A stretch of 64,000 nucleotides of DNA from Tupaia tana (lineage: Eukaryota; Chordata; Mammalia; Scandentia; Tupaiidae). Location of the stretch: assembly GCA_026018925.1 (NCBI GenBank), contig JAKSZU010000006.1, forward strand, positions 131,295,592-131,359,591, in the 5' to 3' direction. The notes under the pieces were generated by a model. That model ran no database searches. It saw only the letters and a program-made list of their open reading frames with translations, and had not been told where the DNA came from. This document shows positions 33,587 to 44,342 of this stretch, piece by piece; position 1 is the stretch's first letter, and the number at the start of each line of letters is the position of its first letter. Both the position numbers and the translations under genes were made by a program.

Positions 33587-33813
33587 TTTTTTTTTTTAAA
33601 AGTATTTATTTCTTCAGAGAGAGAGGAAGAGGGAGAGACAACCCTTGATAGGATCTTGTGGCTGTAACCAATCCCAGCATTCAGCCAGCCCTGGATCCTG
33701 GGCAAGCGTATGCCGGGTATACTCAGGGAGTTCTTTGGACTTAAACCAGAATCTTCCCATGTGAGAACTGTTTTACAGAGTGTTGCATTTTACCACCGCA
33801 CCACCATCTGGCC
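33587..33813 (-). mobile_element. Class 4 SINE in L1M
   Basis: T tail, AGTATTTATTTCTTCAGAGAGAG, CAACCCTTGATAGGATCTTG, CAGCCAGCCCTGGATCCTGGGC, AATCTTCCCATGTGAG, CACCGCACCACCATCTGGCC. Confidence 0.85.
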
Positions 33814-35044
33814 TCTTTTTTTCATTTCTTAGCCTGGCTAAAGGTTTATCAATTTTGTATATATTTTCAGAGAAGCATCTTTTGATTTCACTCACTTTTT
33901 CTATTGATGTACTGTTTTCAATTTCATTGATTTATGCTCTAATTATATTGTATCTTTTTTTCTGCTTTCTTGCACTTTTTTTAGCTTAATAAGGTAGAAA
34001 CCTAAATAATTGATTTAAATATGTGTTCTTTTCTAATATATGTATTCAATGCTGTAATTTTTCGTTTAAGAACTGCTTTTTCTGCATGCCACACATTTTG
34101 GTAAGTTGTGTTCTCCTCTAGTTCAAAATAGTTATAATTTCTCCTGGGATATATTCTTTGGCCAGTATTTCATGTAGAAATACGTTGTTTGATCTCCACA
34201 TATTTTTGGATTTTCCATTTATCTTCCTGCTACTGATTTCTAGTTTAATTGTGCTGTGGTTTGAAAGTAGACATTGTACAATCTCTAATTTTGAAAATTT
34301 GTTAAGGCGTGGCTTTTTTTTTTTTTTTTCCCCATACTATGGTCCATCTTGGTGCATGTTTGATGTGAGTTTGAGAAGGTTGTGTATTTTGCTGTTGTTA
34401 AATGAAGTAATATATAGATGTCAATTATGTCCAGTTGATTGACAATGTTGTTGAGTTCAAACTATATCCTTACTGATTTCCAGTCCACTGGATCTCTTCA
34501 TTTTTGAGAGAAGGGTGTTGACCTCTCAAACTATGATCATGGATTTATCTATTTCAACTTGCAGTTTTATCGGTTTTTGCCTCACGTTGTTTGACATTCT
34601 GTTGTTAAGTACATACACCTTTGGGAGTATGATGTCTTCTTGAAGAAATGACCGTTTATCATTAAGTAATGGTCTTTATCCTTGAAAACTTTCTTTACCT
34701 TTAAGTATTCTTTGCCTGAAAATATGATGACTCCTGCTTTTCTTTGATTGTTAGAATGGTGTATTTCTCTTCATCCTTTTACTTTTACTCGATATATGTC
34801 TTAAAGTTAAAGTGAACTTCCTTATTGACAACATATAGTTGGGTCTTGATGTTTGGTTTACTCATATAACTTGTCTTTTAATAGGTACATTCAGACTGAA
34901 GACATTCAAAATAATTGTTGATATAATTGGATTAATATTTATCATATTTGTTACTGCTTTCTATTTGTTGTCCTTTGTCTTTATTCTTATTTTGTCTTTT
35001 CTCTCTCTCTCTTTTTTTTATCTTTTGAAGTTTTTCTTTTTTCT

Positions 35045-35081
35045 TTTTTAACATTTTTGTCATAGGGAGCATGCACTCACT

Positions 35082-35119
<38 letters not shown>

Positions 35120-35391
35120 TAAAAGGGAAAGTGAGAAATCGCTCTCCAGTGGTGAACAGATCCAGTGGGCAGAAAATCAGTAAGTACGTAGTTTGAACTC
35201 AACAACGTCATTAATCACCCTTCAAGGGGAATGATCACATTGCAATCCCTTCTCTTCCATTCTCCTCTCAGGATTTTGGGCACACATACATGTGCCCAGC
35301 ATATGATTTGTAAGCACCAGCTCTACGATTTGAACCATCGCCTGCCACGTGGGAGTCCAGTGCCTTAACCACCACGCCACCTGCTGACCTC
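35045..35391 (-). mobile_element. Class 2 SINE with an inverted L1-like patch
   Basis: TTTTTGTCATAGGGAGCATGC, (GA)n at 35082-35117, GTGAGAAATCGC. Then at 35158-35210 a patch that is the reverse complement of L1 at 34447-34495. The SINE body resumes at AATCACCCTTCAAGGGG and ends CACGCCACCTGCTGACC. Confidence 0.87.
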
Positions 35392-35723
35392 ACCTTTTAT
35401 AGTTTTAATTATTTTATATTATTCAGTTTTATCTCTTTAGCACTCAGTTATACTGCTTATTTTTACTTTTTTTAGTGTTTCCTTAGACTGTGAAATGTAC
35501 ATTTACAACTAATAGAAGTCTACTTTCCAATAACACTGCACTGCTTTATGGGGAATCTGAGCAGATTATATAACAAAATAATCCAAATTCCTCCCTCATA
35601 TCTTGTATTATTGCTGTTATTCATTTGACCTATGTAAAAATATGCATATACATATTTAAATATTTATTTAATTATATTCATATAACTAAATACATTGTTG
35701 CTATTATTTTGAAGAATCTTTTA

Positions 35724-35968
35724 TCTGTTAGGTCAGGTCATGGTGCAGTATAATGTCACTGAACCCATGCAGGAAAGGTCCTGGGTTTGCACGTGAAGAC
35801 CTTTCTGAGGATGTGGGGCATACAATCATGCCCACAATCTGTGCCAGCTGAGAGCAGGGGCAGTCACGGTGTGAGGAATCTATTGGGGGTGCCTGTTTCT
35901 CTGTCCCTGTCTCTCTCTATGCAATAAATAAATACACTTAAAAAAAGAATAAAAAAAATAAAGGTTTT
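35724..35968 (+). mobile_element. Class 4 SINE in L1M
   Basis: GGTCAGGTCATGGTGCAG head, GGAAAGGTCCTGGGTTTGC, CAATCTGTGCCAGCTGAG, ATTGGGGGTGCCTG, CT tract, GCAATAAATAAATACAC tail. Confidence 0.8.
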
Positions 35969-36055
35969 TATTTTACCTGAACTTTTTCCTTCTTTGATGT
36001 TTTTCCTTTGTTTAGGTAGATTTGAGTTTCTGATCTGTACTACTTTCCTTTACTC

Positions 36056-36358
36056 TATAGAGCTTCTTTTTTTTTTTTTTTTTTTTGGAGAGGTTTTTTT
36101 TTTCGCTATAGGGCGCGTGCGCTCGCCAGACAGAGAGAGACATAGAGACAGAAAGCGAGAAATCACCCCCCAGGGGGGATGGTCACGCTGCAATCCCTTC
36201 TCCTCCATTCTCCTCTCAGGAACTTGGGCACGCACGCACACGCGCCCGGCGTGAGTTGTAAGCCACCGGGTCCGAGACGCGAACCGCGGTCGACTACGTG
36301 GGAGTCCAGCGACATAGCCATTACGCTAACTGCTGGTTCCCGATATAGAGCTTCTTTT
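36056..36358 (-). mobile_element. Class 1a SINE in L1M
   Basis: Element 36071-36343 with TATAGAGCTTCTTTT at 36056-36070 and 36344-36358. Sense B box GTTCGCGTCT; body very well preserved. It interrupts the L1M 5' region. Confidence 0.97.
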
Positions 36359-36586
36359 AACATTTCCTGAAAATTATGTTTTCTGGCAACAAATTATCTT
36401 AGCTTTTCTTTGTCTGAGAAAGTCTTTCTACTTCACTTTTGAAAGAATTCACCGGTTACAGAATTCTAGATTGGTGGGTTTTTCATTCTAAACACTAAAT
36501 ATTTCACTTCACTCTTCTTGCTTGCATGGTTATTGAGAAGTTGGATGCCATTCTTCTCTCTGTTTCCTTATAGATAAGGTGTTTAT

Positions 36587-36873
36587 TCCTCTGGCTTTTT
36601 TTCTTTTTTTTGAGAGGTTTTTGCTATAGTGCGCGTGTGCTCGCCAGACAGAGAGAGACAGAGAGACAGAAAGCGAGAAATCACCCCCCAGGGGGGATGG
36701 CCATGCCGCAATCCCTTCTCCTCCATTCTCCTCTCGGGATCTTGGGCATACACGCACACGCGCCCGGCGTGAGTTTTAAGCCACTGGCTCTAGGATGTGA
36801 ACCGCGGTCGACTACGTGGGAGTCCAGCAAAATAGTCATTATGCTAACTGTTGGTCCCTCCTCTGTCTTTTTT
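36587..36873 (-). mobile_element. Class 1a SINE in L1M
   Basis: Element about 36602-36858. TCCTCTGGCTTTTTT and TCCTCTGTCTTTTTT flank it. Sense B box GTTCACATCC, a double CpG decay of GTTCGCGTCC. Confidence 0.95.
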
Positions 36874-37667
36874 TACGACTTAAAATATATCTTTGGTTTG
36901 TTATAATTGAAAATGAGATATTGTAGTTTTATTTATTTATTTATTTATAGCATTTGTTTTTTGATGTGCTCTTCAAGCTTTCTGGATCTGTGGTTTGGTG
37001 TTTGATGTTTATTTGTAGCAAATTCCTTCATTATTATTTCAAATATTTCTTCTGTTTCTTTTTTCTTCTTCTGGTATTCTAAATACACATATGTATATAC
37101 TTTGTAGTTGCCCTGTAGTCCTTAGATATTTTCTTCTCTTATTTTCAATACTTGTGGTTTTTGTTTTGTTTTAGATTTGGAGGTTTCTACTGCTATATAT
37201 GCTCAAAGTTTTTCTTTAGCTGTGGCCACTAATAAACCCATTAAAAGCATTGCTCACTGATATTACACAATAGTAGTTTTGATTTTTAGGATTTCCTTTT
37301 GGATCTTTCTTAGGATGTCTAACTCTCTGCTTACATTGCTTCTCTGTTTTTGCATATTATCTACTTTGCTCATTAGAGCCCTTACCATATTTGTTATATG
37401 TATTTTAAATTCCTGGTCTGATAATTCCAACTTTCCTGTGATATCTGATTATGGAGCTTGGTCTGTCTACTCAAAAATTATTTTTCCTTTTAATATTCCT
37501 TGTCATTTTTTTGATGACCTGTCATGATGTAAAAGGAGTCATTATAAATAGGACGTTAGTAATGTGTTGGTAAGACGTGGAGGGAGAGAAAGCAGTCTAT
37601 AGTCATATAATTGGATCTCGGTTTGTTTTGTGAGTCTATTTCTCTGTTCTGTGAATTTCATGTTCAG

Positions 37668-38440
37668 GTCGTATTATCTGGAGAAATAGAACCAACAATA
37701 TACCTATGTGTATATTTATATCCGTATCATCTATATCTATCTATTGGATAATCAGAAAGGTCATGATGCATTTTTTCGTAGAAAAATATAGACAAATATG
37801 TCATGACTTTCTTGATGACCTAACGTATCACCTGTATCAATATATCACCTATATTTATAGGGGTGTGTGTGTGTGTGTGTGTGTGTATGCATATAAAAGG
37901 ATTTGTCTGTCTTCAAGCTAGAAAAATAGCTGAAAGACTCTGAAGCAGAGAAATTAAATGGTATAGTTCCAGTCTGAGGCCAAAGGGGATCTTTGGGAAG
38001 CCACAGACCTAAGAGTTTTCAGGTCATGACTGGTCTGAATCTAGAGTCCAAAGGTTAAAGAACTTGGAATTTGTCTGGCTGAAGGGTCATGGGAGCCAAG
38101 ATCCAGCACGAATAAATATAACCAAGGGCCGAGTCAGGGAACACAAGTGGAGCAGGCAGATGTATAGTCGTGGAACATAGAGCAGGTTCTGGAAGGAAGG
38201 GTCAAGAGAGAAGAAAGGAGAGGGAAACAGAACTCCCGCTTCTTTTTTGTCCTTCCTGCACTCCCAGGTGAATGGATTTTGTCTGCCCACAGTGAATTAT
38301 GGGTCTTCCTCTCTCCATCCACTGACTCATAAACCAATTTTGTCTGGTGACAATTAGAAACAAACTCAGAAACAATATTTTCTAAGCTGTTCAGGCATCT
38401 TTCAGTCTAGTCAAGTTGATACTTTAACCATCACATTTCA
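37668..38440. mobile_element. Ancient interspersed repeat, class not resolved
   Basis: Starts TATCTGGAGAAATAGAACCAAC with a TATATC/TG-rich stretch, contains TATAGTTCCAGTCTGAGGCC, and ends CTAGTCAAGTTGATACTTTAACC. I recognise the pattern as a common mammalian repeat but cannot name the family. Confidence 0.55.
37861..37888. repeat. (TG)n microsatellite
   Basis: Uninterrupted TG dinucleotides. Confidence 0.95.
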
Positions 38441-38744
38441 CAAGTGTTTATCAGTTTTGTTCTTCCCCTCTTAGATGGGAAAGGATAGCTAGAGTAAACT
38501 GATGCTGACATGTGGGCATCTCCCTTATCCCACCTGGAAGGCTCCAGTAGGCTGGAGTTGGTACTTCTATGTTGGTTAGGTTCTAATAATACTCCAGCAA
38601 GTTATGTTCTTGTTAATTAGTTTACTCGGAGGGAATACTTTATTAAGAAAAACAGAGAGCTCTAATATATTTCAAAATGTTTTTCTCCTTTTCTCTGCTG
38701 AAAGTACAAGGGAATTTCTCTTCAGCATTTACTGTGAAAACTTT
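38441..38744. other. Unique sequence
   Basis: No recognised feature. Confidence 0.4.
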
Positions 38745-39044
38745 ATTAGGCTTCTTTTTTTTTTTTTTTTTTTTTTAGAGAGGTTTTTCACTATAGGGCG
38801 CGTGCGCTCGCCAGACAGACAGAGAGAGACATAGAGACAGAAAGCGAGAAATCACCCCCCAGGGGGGATGGTCACGCCGCAATCCCTTCTCCTCCATTCT
38901 CCTCTCGGGATCTTGGGCACGCACGCACACGCGCCCGGCGTGAGTTGTAAGCCACCGGGTCCGAGACGCGAACCACGGTTGACTACGTGGGAGTCCAGCG
39001 ACATAGCCATTACGCTAACTGCTGGTTCCCATTAGGCTTCTTTT
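38745..39044 (-). mobile_element. Class 1a SINE, left arm of inverted pair
   Basis: Element 38759-39030 with a perfect ATTAGGCTTCTTTT duplication (38745-38758, 39031-39044). Sense sequence starts GGGAACCAGCAGTTAGCG, B box GTTCGCGTCT, GCTTACAACTCACGCC. Its right edge lies 54 bp from a nearly identical plus-strand copy. Confidence 0.98.
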
Positions 39045-39070
39045 GTAAGATAAAATTTATATAAGTGAAA

Positions 39071-39356
39071 AGAAGGGGCAATGAGGGAACCAGCAGTTAG
39101 CGTAATGGCTATGTCGCTGGACTCCCACATAGTCAACCGCGGTTCGCGTCCCGGACCCGGTGGCTTACAACTCACGCCGGGCGCGTGTGCGTGCGTGCCC
39201 AAGATCCCGAGAGGAGAATGGAGGAGAAGGGATTGCGGCGTGACCATCCCCCCTGGGGGGTGATTTCTCGCTTTCTGTCTCTATGTCTCTCTCTGTCTGT
39301 CTGGCGAGAGCACGCGCCCTATAGCGAAAATCTCTCAAAAAAAGAAGGGGCAATGA
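39071..39356 (+). mobile_element. Class 1a SINE, right arm of inverted pair
   Basis: Element 39085-39342, AGAAGGGGCAATGA duplicated at 39071-39084 and 39343-39356. B box GTTCGCGTCC. By eye it differs from the reverse complement of the left arm at only about six or seven positions over roughly 255 bases. Confidence 0.98.
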
Positions 39357-39794
39357 CAAGGGTTTACTGGAGTTTTTGTATCTCAGATTTGTCTGCCTTG
39401 AGCCTCCACTAAGCTGTTGGTTACAGTTCAGGTTTTCTTATCCAAGCACTGGTTTCTATTATGGTTTCTGCTTATAAATCACTGCTCTAATAAGTTGTGA
39501 CTTGTTCTATTTGCTTACTGTCTTTCCAATCTTGTGGGAAGTAGTTTATTTCGTGTTCTCACCTCTATTGGATCTGAGAGGAGTCACTGATTTTTCAGTT
39601 TGTTTAGATCTTTACTTGTTTCTGGGATAGAATGACAGCTTTCAAGCTCCTTACATATAGAACCAGAGTCCAAAAATTTCATGTACAGGTTTTTGTGTAG
39701 ACATATAATTTGAATTCTCTTGTGTATATACTTGTAGTCAAATGACTAACTTATATGATAACTTAAAAGTTTAACTTTTTTGAGGGATTGTCTT
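39357..39794. other. Unique sequence
   Basis: No recognised feature. Confidence 0.4.
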
Positions 39795-39800
39795 TTCTTC

Positions 39801-40390
39801 TCATATTAAGGATAATCTTGCCAGGTATAGTATCTGTGGTTGCAATTGCTTTTCCCTTAACACTTTGAATATACTTTCCCATTCTTTCCTCACTCGCATT
39901 GTTTCTGATGAGAGATTCGCTGTCAGCCTGATGGGATATCCTTTGTAGGTAACTTGCCGTTTCTCTCTTGTCAATCTTAGTATCTCATCTTTGTCTGTGG
40001 TTTTGCTCAATCTGGTTATAATGTATCTTGGAGAAGATCTTCTTGAGTTGATTCTATTGGAGGTCCTTTGTATTTCTTGGGATTGGATTTTTGAATGCTT
40101 CTGGAGCTTTGGAAAGTTTTCTTGTAGGATTTCATAGAATAGATTTCCCCTGCCCTTCCTCTTTTGGGATACCAATTATCTGGATGTTTGGACGTTTGAT
40201 GGTATCTAGTATTTCTCATATAGTATTTCTCATGTTTTTGGACAATTTTCTGTCTTCGTGGTGGATTTTTCTAGGCCAGCGATTCTACCTTCTACATCTG
40301 TGATTCAATTCTCAGTGTGGTCTAGTCTGCTTTGAATACTTTAAAGGGAGGTTTTGACTTCCTGTATTATAGTCTTCATCTCTAACAGAT
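39801..40390 (-). pseudogene. L1 ORF1 C-terminal fragment
   Basis: The minus strand has a 124-codon open stretch (40175-39801) whose translation contains YEILQENFP, SSPRYIITRLSK, REKRQVTYKGYPIRLTA, and EWESIFKVLREKQLQPQILY. These match the RNA-binding C-terminal half of L1 ORF1p, the nucleic-acid chaperone of the L1 ribonucleoprotein. To the right, 40180-40390 continues into the coiled-coil side but the frame is lost. The start codon of this stretch is not the real ORF1 start. A dead fragment. Confidence 0.88.
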
Positions 40391-40499
40391 AAACAAAACC
40401 TGAAAGAATTTACCAATACTGGACCAGATCTCCATGAAATTCTGTAGGGAGTGCTATACGAGGAAAATTAAATACAATTACACAGAAATAAGACTTCAA

Positions 40500-40700
40500 A
40501 AACTAAGAAACTGTTTTACAAAATGGCTGCTCTACTTTACATCCCAATTAGCAATGTATGAGGGTTCCAATTTCTCCATATATTCATTAATACTGTTCTT
40601 TAGCCATCATAGTGCACATGAAGAGCTATCTCACTGTGGATTTGATTTGCATTTTCTTAATAAATACTGTAATCAAACATCTTTTCATGGCTTATTCCAT
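40500..40700 (-). mobile_element. L1M ORF2/3' UTR junction fragment
   Basis: TTTTACAAAATGGCTGCTC, CCAATTAGCAATGTATGAGGGTTCC, ATCTCACTGTGGATTTGATTTGC and CATCTTTTCATGGC are antisense L1 sequence. The same L1 continues at 41263-41420 (GAGTTTAAGTGTTCTTTACATATTG). Confidence 0.75.
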
Positions 40701-40732
40701 TCCTATATCTTCTTGGGAGAAATGAATATATA

Positions 40733-40779
40733 TAAATATATATATATATATATAAATATATTTAATATATATATATGTG

Positions 40780-40793
<14 letters not shown>
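40733..40793. repeat. (TA)n microsatellite
   Basis: TATATA runs with AATATA variants directly at the T tail of the following minus SINE. Confidence 0.92.
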
Positions 40794-40810
<17 letters not shown>

Positions 40811-41068
40811 GGGGGGGGGAGAGGATTTTGCTATAGGGCACATGCGCTAGCCAGAAAGACAGAGAGAGACAGAGAGAAAGAAAGTGATAAATCACCCCCC
40901 CAGTGGGGATGGCCACGCTGCAATCCCTTCTCCTCCATTCTCCTCTCGGGATCTTGGGCATGTACACACACTCGCTGGCATGAGTTTAAGCCACCGGGTC
41001 TGGGACTCGAACCACGGTCAACTACATGGGAGTGCAGCGACATAGCTACTACGCCAACTGCTGGTCCC
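40794..41068 (-). mobile_element. Class 1b SINE
   Basis: T tail with G9 run, GATTTTGCTATAGGGCAC, CACCCCCCCAGTGGGGATGG, GGGACTCGAACCACGG (B box GTTCGAGTCC in sense), CCAACTGCTGGTCCC. Confidence 0.94.
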
Positions 41069-41090
41069 AGATATTAATATTTTTTTGCCA

Positions 41091-41262
41091 GGATTTTGGC
41101 AGGTGGTATGGTGTTAAAGGCACTAGATTCTCACATGGCCAACTGTAGTTTGAGTCTCAGACCTGGTGGTTTGCTTTCTCACTCTCTCTCTCTCTCCATC
41201 TGTCCCTCTCTTGTCTAATTAAAATACACAAATGAATAAATAAAGTTAAAAAAAATTTAAAA
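41091..41262 (+). mobile_element. Class 3 short SINE
   Basis: GGCAGGTGGTATGGTGTTAAAGG, GTTTGAGTCTCAGACC, CT tract, A-rich tail AATGAATAAATAAAG. Confidence 0.85.
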
Positions 41263-41686
41263 ATAGTTTTTGCTCATTTTGTTATTGGCTTACGTATCTT
41301 TCTATTACTGAGTTTAAGTGTTCTTTACATATTGTATATACAAGCTCTATCACAGGAATATGATTTGCATGTAATTTATTACTTTCTGTAGATTCTATTT
41401 TTACTTTTTCTTTTTTTGAAGGAGAAATATTTAATTCCTCATGGAAAGTTTATATCTTCTTAAAACTCTTTTTTCAATTTTATTGAGGTAACTGACTAAT
41501 AAAATTATATGTATTAAAAGTTTAAAATATCATGTTTTGATATATATGTTTGTGTGTAATAAAATGATTAATACAATCAAATTAATATATCTAATATGTT
41601 ATGTAATTATTACATTGCATTCAATTATTCTGCATTCAATATCTTTGTTCTGGGTTTTTAATAGATGGTCAAATAGAGAAAATTTT
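41263..41686 (-). mobile_element. L1M fragments (ORF2 end and a second 3' UTR)
   Basis: 41263-41420 is antisense L1 (GAGTTTAAGTGTTCTTTACATATTG, AGGAATATGATTTGC). From about 41465, TTTCAATTTTATTGAGG and ATCATGTTTTGATATATATG mark the 3' end of another antisense L1M. Confidence 0.65.
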
Positions 41687-41950
41687 CTTTTTTTTTTTCG
41701 GAGAGTGTTTTGCTATAGGGCACATGTGCTCACCAGAGAGACAGAGAGAGACAGAGAGACAGAAAGCGAGAAATCACCCCCTAGGGAGGATGGCCACGCC
41801 GCAATCCTTTCTCCTCCATTCTCCTCTTGGGATCTTGGGCACGCACGCACACGTGCCCAGTATGAGTTTAAGCCACCAGGTCTGGGACTCAAACCGTGGT
41901 GGACTACGTGGGGGCCCAGTGACATAGCCATTATGATAAATGCTGGTCCC
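41687..41950 (-). mobile_element. Class 1b SINE in L1
   Basis: TTTTGCTATAGGGCACATG, GAAAGCGAGAAATCACCCCC, GGGCACGCACGCACACG, GATAAATGCTGGTCCC. Confidence 0.93.
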
Positions 41951-43142
41951 TCCAGTATCCTTTTTATTTCTGTCAGGCTGGTAGTAATACCTCCTCTTCA
42001 GTTCCTCATTTCAGTAATTTAAGTATTCTCTCTTCTTGTCTCAGTCTAGATATACGTTAATTTTCCTCTAAATACTGTTTTAGCTGCAGCCCAGTAGTTT
42101 TGGTACATTGAGTTTGATATGTATATTTTCTTCAATATATTTTCTAATTTCTCTTGTGATTTTTTCTTTAGTCACTTATTTTATTTAGATGTATGTTGTT
42201 GAATGTTACATATTTGTGAGTTCCCCAGATTTTACTCAGTTATCAATTTGTAATTTAACTACACTGTGGTCAGAAAACATATTTTTGTATTATTTTAATC
42301 TTTTAAAGTTGCTAAGATTTGTTTTATGGTCTACCATATGTTCTGTCATAGAGGATGCTTTATATGCACTTGAGAAGAATGTACATTTTAATGCTATAGA
42401 TATCTCTTTAGGTCTACTTGGTTTATAGCATTTTCAATTCTTATATTTCTTTGCTGATCATCTTCCTAATTCTGTCTTGTATTGAATAATGGGTTTTGAA
42501 TTATCCAACTATTTTTACTGAAATGTCTTTTTCTAAAAATATTTTATCAGTTTTACTTTATGTGTTTTTGTGGGTCTATTTTTGGGTACACTTCTGCATA
42601 AGTATTATATTTTCCTGATGGACAGATTTCTTTATCATTAAAAATATCTTTCTATGTCTCTAATAACAATTTTTTGTTTTAAAATCTATTTTTATCTGAT
42701 ATTAGTATAGCCACTTTACCCATCTTTGGTTATTATTTCTATGGTATCATTTTTTGCATCCTTTTACTTTCTACCTATTTGTGCCTGAATCTAAAGTGTG
42801 TTTCTTATAGACAGCATATAATTGGATCTTTTAAAATTTATTCTGCCAGTCTATGGCTTTTTATTGGAGTGTTTAATCCATTTACACTTAAAGTAGTTAC
42901 TGATAATGTAATCCTTTGTATACTTTAGGTATTACTCTTTGGCAAAATTTTGACTTTTTGACTTTGAAAATGTCTATTCCCCATCTGTCATTTGCCTTAT
43001 CCTTGTATATAGTATTAGTTATTGAACACAAATCTTTGATTTTTGACATATTTAAATCCATTAATTTTTTATTGTATTGTTTGTTTTGTTTTGACTTGTT
43101 TATTAATTTTTTCTCCTGCCTACCTTATAGAAATATTCTCAT
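41951..43142 (-). mobile_element. L1M ORF2 fragment
   Basis: Antisense ORF2 in order: TTTTTATTTCTGTCAGGCTGG, CACTGTGGTCAGAAAACAT, CACTTGAGAAGAATGTACATTTT, GGTCTACTTGGTTTATAGC, GATATTAGTATAGCCACTTTACC, TTATAGACAGCATATAATTGG, AATCCATTTACACTTAAAGTAG. Heavily mutated. Confidence 0.85.
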
Positions 43143-43652
43143 AGGTTATTATGGCAGGTAATAAAATGGCCCTCCCGAAGTGTCTGTGAGCTAATCCTTG
43201 AAACATGAGACTATCTGACTTTACATGGCAAAATGACCTTTGCAAATATAATTAAGGTTTAGGACTTGAAATGGGAAAGGGGGTGCTTATCTCTCTAACA
43301 TTCAGATAAATCTAGTCTAATACTGTGAATCCTTAATATTAAAGAACTTTTCCCAGTTGTATTTTATCAGAGAGAAAGCAATGTGAGAAACAGAAGCAGG
43401 GTCAGAGAAATGCTCATTGCTGGCTTTACTGATGGAGAAGAGGGGTCACAACCCATGGAGGGCTGGTGGGCTATAAATGCTAGAAAAGGAAGGAAAACAG
43501 ATTCTTCCCTCGAGACTCCAGAAAGGAAAGCACCCGTGACAAAATCATGATCTTAGCCATGATGGATTTCTAACACATAAAACTATAATACAATAAATCT
43601 ATTGTTTAAGCCATGGGGTTTGTTGCAACAGAAAATAAAAAACAATACATCA
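43143..43652 (+). mobile_element. MaLR LTR inserted in L1
   Basis: AATAAAATGGCCCTCCCGAAG, CTAATCCTTGAAACATGAG, TTACATGGCAAAATGACCTTTGC, ATTAAGGTTTAGG, AAACAGATTCTTCCC and the terminal AATAAATCTATTGTTTAAGCC fit an MLT1-type LTR. No coding part. Confidence 0.75.
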
Positions 43653-44342
43653 TAGAGATTTTTTTCCTACATTTTGTTCTGTTAGCTTTATTCACCTTTT
43701 AATTTAGATTTTTTATTATATTATTATTATTATTATTATTTGCCTTAAGTCTTATGTGCTCACCAGAAAGAGATAGAGAAAAGGAAAGTGATAAATCATC
43801 CCTTGGGTGGATGGCCATACTACAATCCCTTCTCCTCTATTCGCCTCTTAGCATTTTGGGTACACATATACATACCCAGGATGATTTTCAAGTTGCCAGG
43901 TCTGAGACTAGAACTGTGGTAGCCCTCATGGGAGTTTAGTGCCTTATCCACATATCGCCTGCTGGTCCTTAATTTAGATCTTTAATAACTCATTGGAAGA
44001 TCATTTTGTAGTGATACAAAGTAGAAGTCTATTTTTTTTTTAATATAGTAGGCCTGTTATGCCCATACCATTTATAACCTAGCTTTCCTCATTATTTGGT
44101 GTTGTCAGCTTAAGCATATATCAAATTCCCATAGGCTTCTGTATCTATTTCCATGTAGTATATTTGTTTTAATTGTTGTATTCATTGCTATAAATTATCA
44201 CCTCGTTTTTGTTACTTTATATTTTAATATGTCTTAATATGTGGCAAGAAAAACGTCCACACATTATTCTATTTTTAAATAGTTTAATGAGCACTTGTAA
44301 AATTTTTAATCCATATTTTTAGATATAGAATTTGTTGAATAC
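43653..44342 (-). mobile_element. L1M ORF2 fragment, continuation
   Basis: GATCATTTTGTAGTGATAC, ATATCAAATTCCCATAGGCTTCTG, GTATCTATTTCC and TTTTAATTGTTGTATTC are antisense ORF2. Interrupted by the SINE at 43716-43967. Confidence 0.6.
43716..43967 (-). mobile_element. Class 2 SINE with (TTA)n tail
   Basis: (ATT)n at 43716-43741, GTGCTCACCAGAAAGAG, CCCTTGGGTGGATGGCC, GCATTTTGGGTACACATAT, TCGCCTGCTGGTCC. Confidence 0.88.

Larger units (their letters stand above)
31881..37560 (-). mobile_element. L1M LINE, long internally deleted copy (second)
   Basis: Antisense L1 in 3'-to-5' order. 3' UTR from TTTAGCTCCATAGC to TTTTCCAGATTGGCTTATTTCAC. ORF2 reverse transcriptase zone from 32790 (CAGGGTAATGCTGGCCTCAG, CCTGGCTAAAGGTTTATC). 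Endonuclease zone at 34200-35000 (TAGACATTGTAC, GACAACATATAGTTGGGTC). 5' region at 35400-37560 (CACCGGTTACAGAATTCTAG, CTTCAAGCTTTCTGGATCTGTGG). Part of ORF2 is missing near 32600-32790. Five SINEs interrupt it. Multiple stops; inactive. Confidence 0.8.

Noticed and set aside
39085..39160. tRNA gene at SINE heads, since A and B boxes are present
   Set aside because: No cloverleaf with paired acceptor stem is evident, and the sequence continues into the SINE body and A tail. The copies also have target-site duplications.
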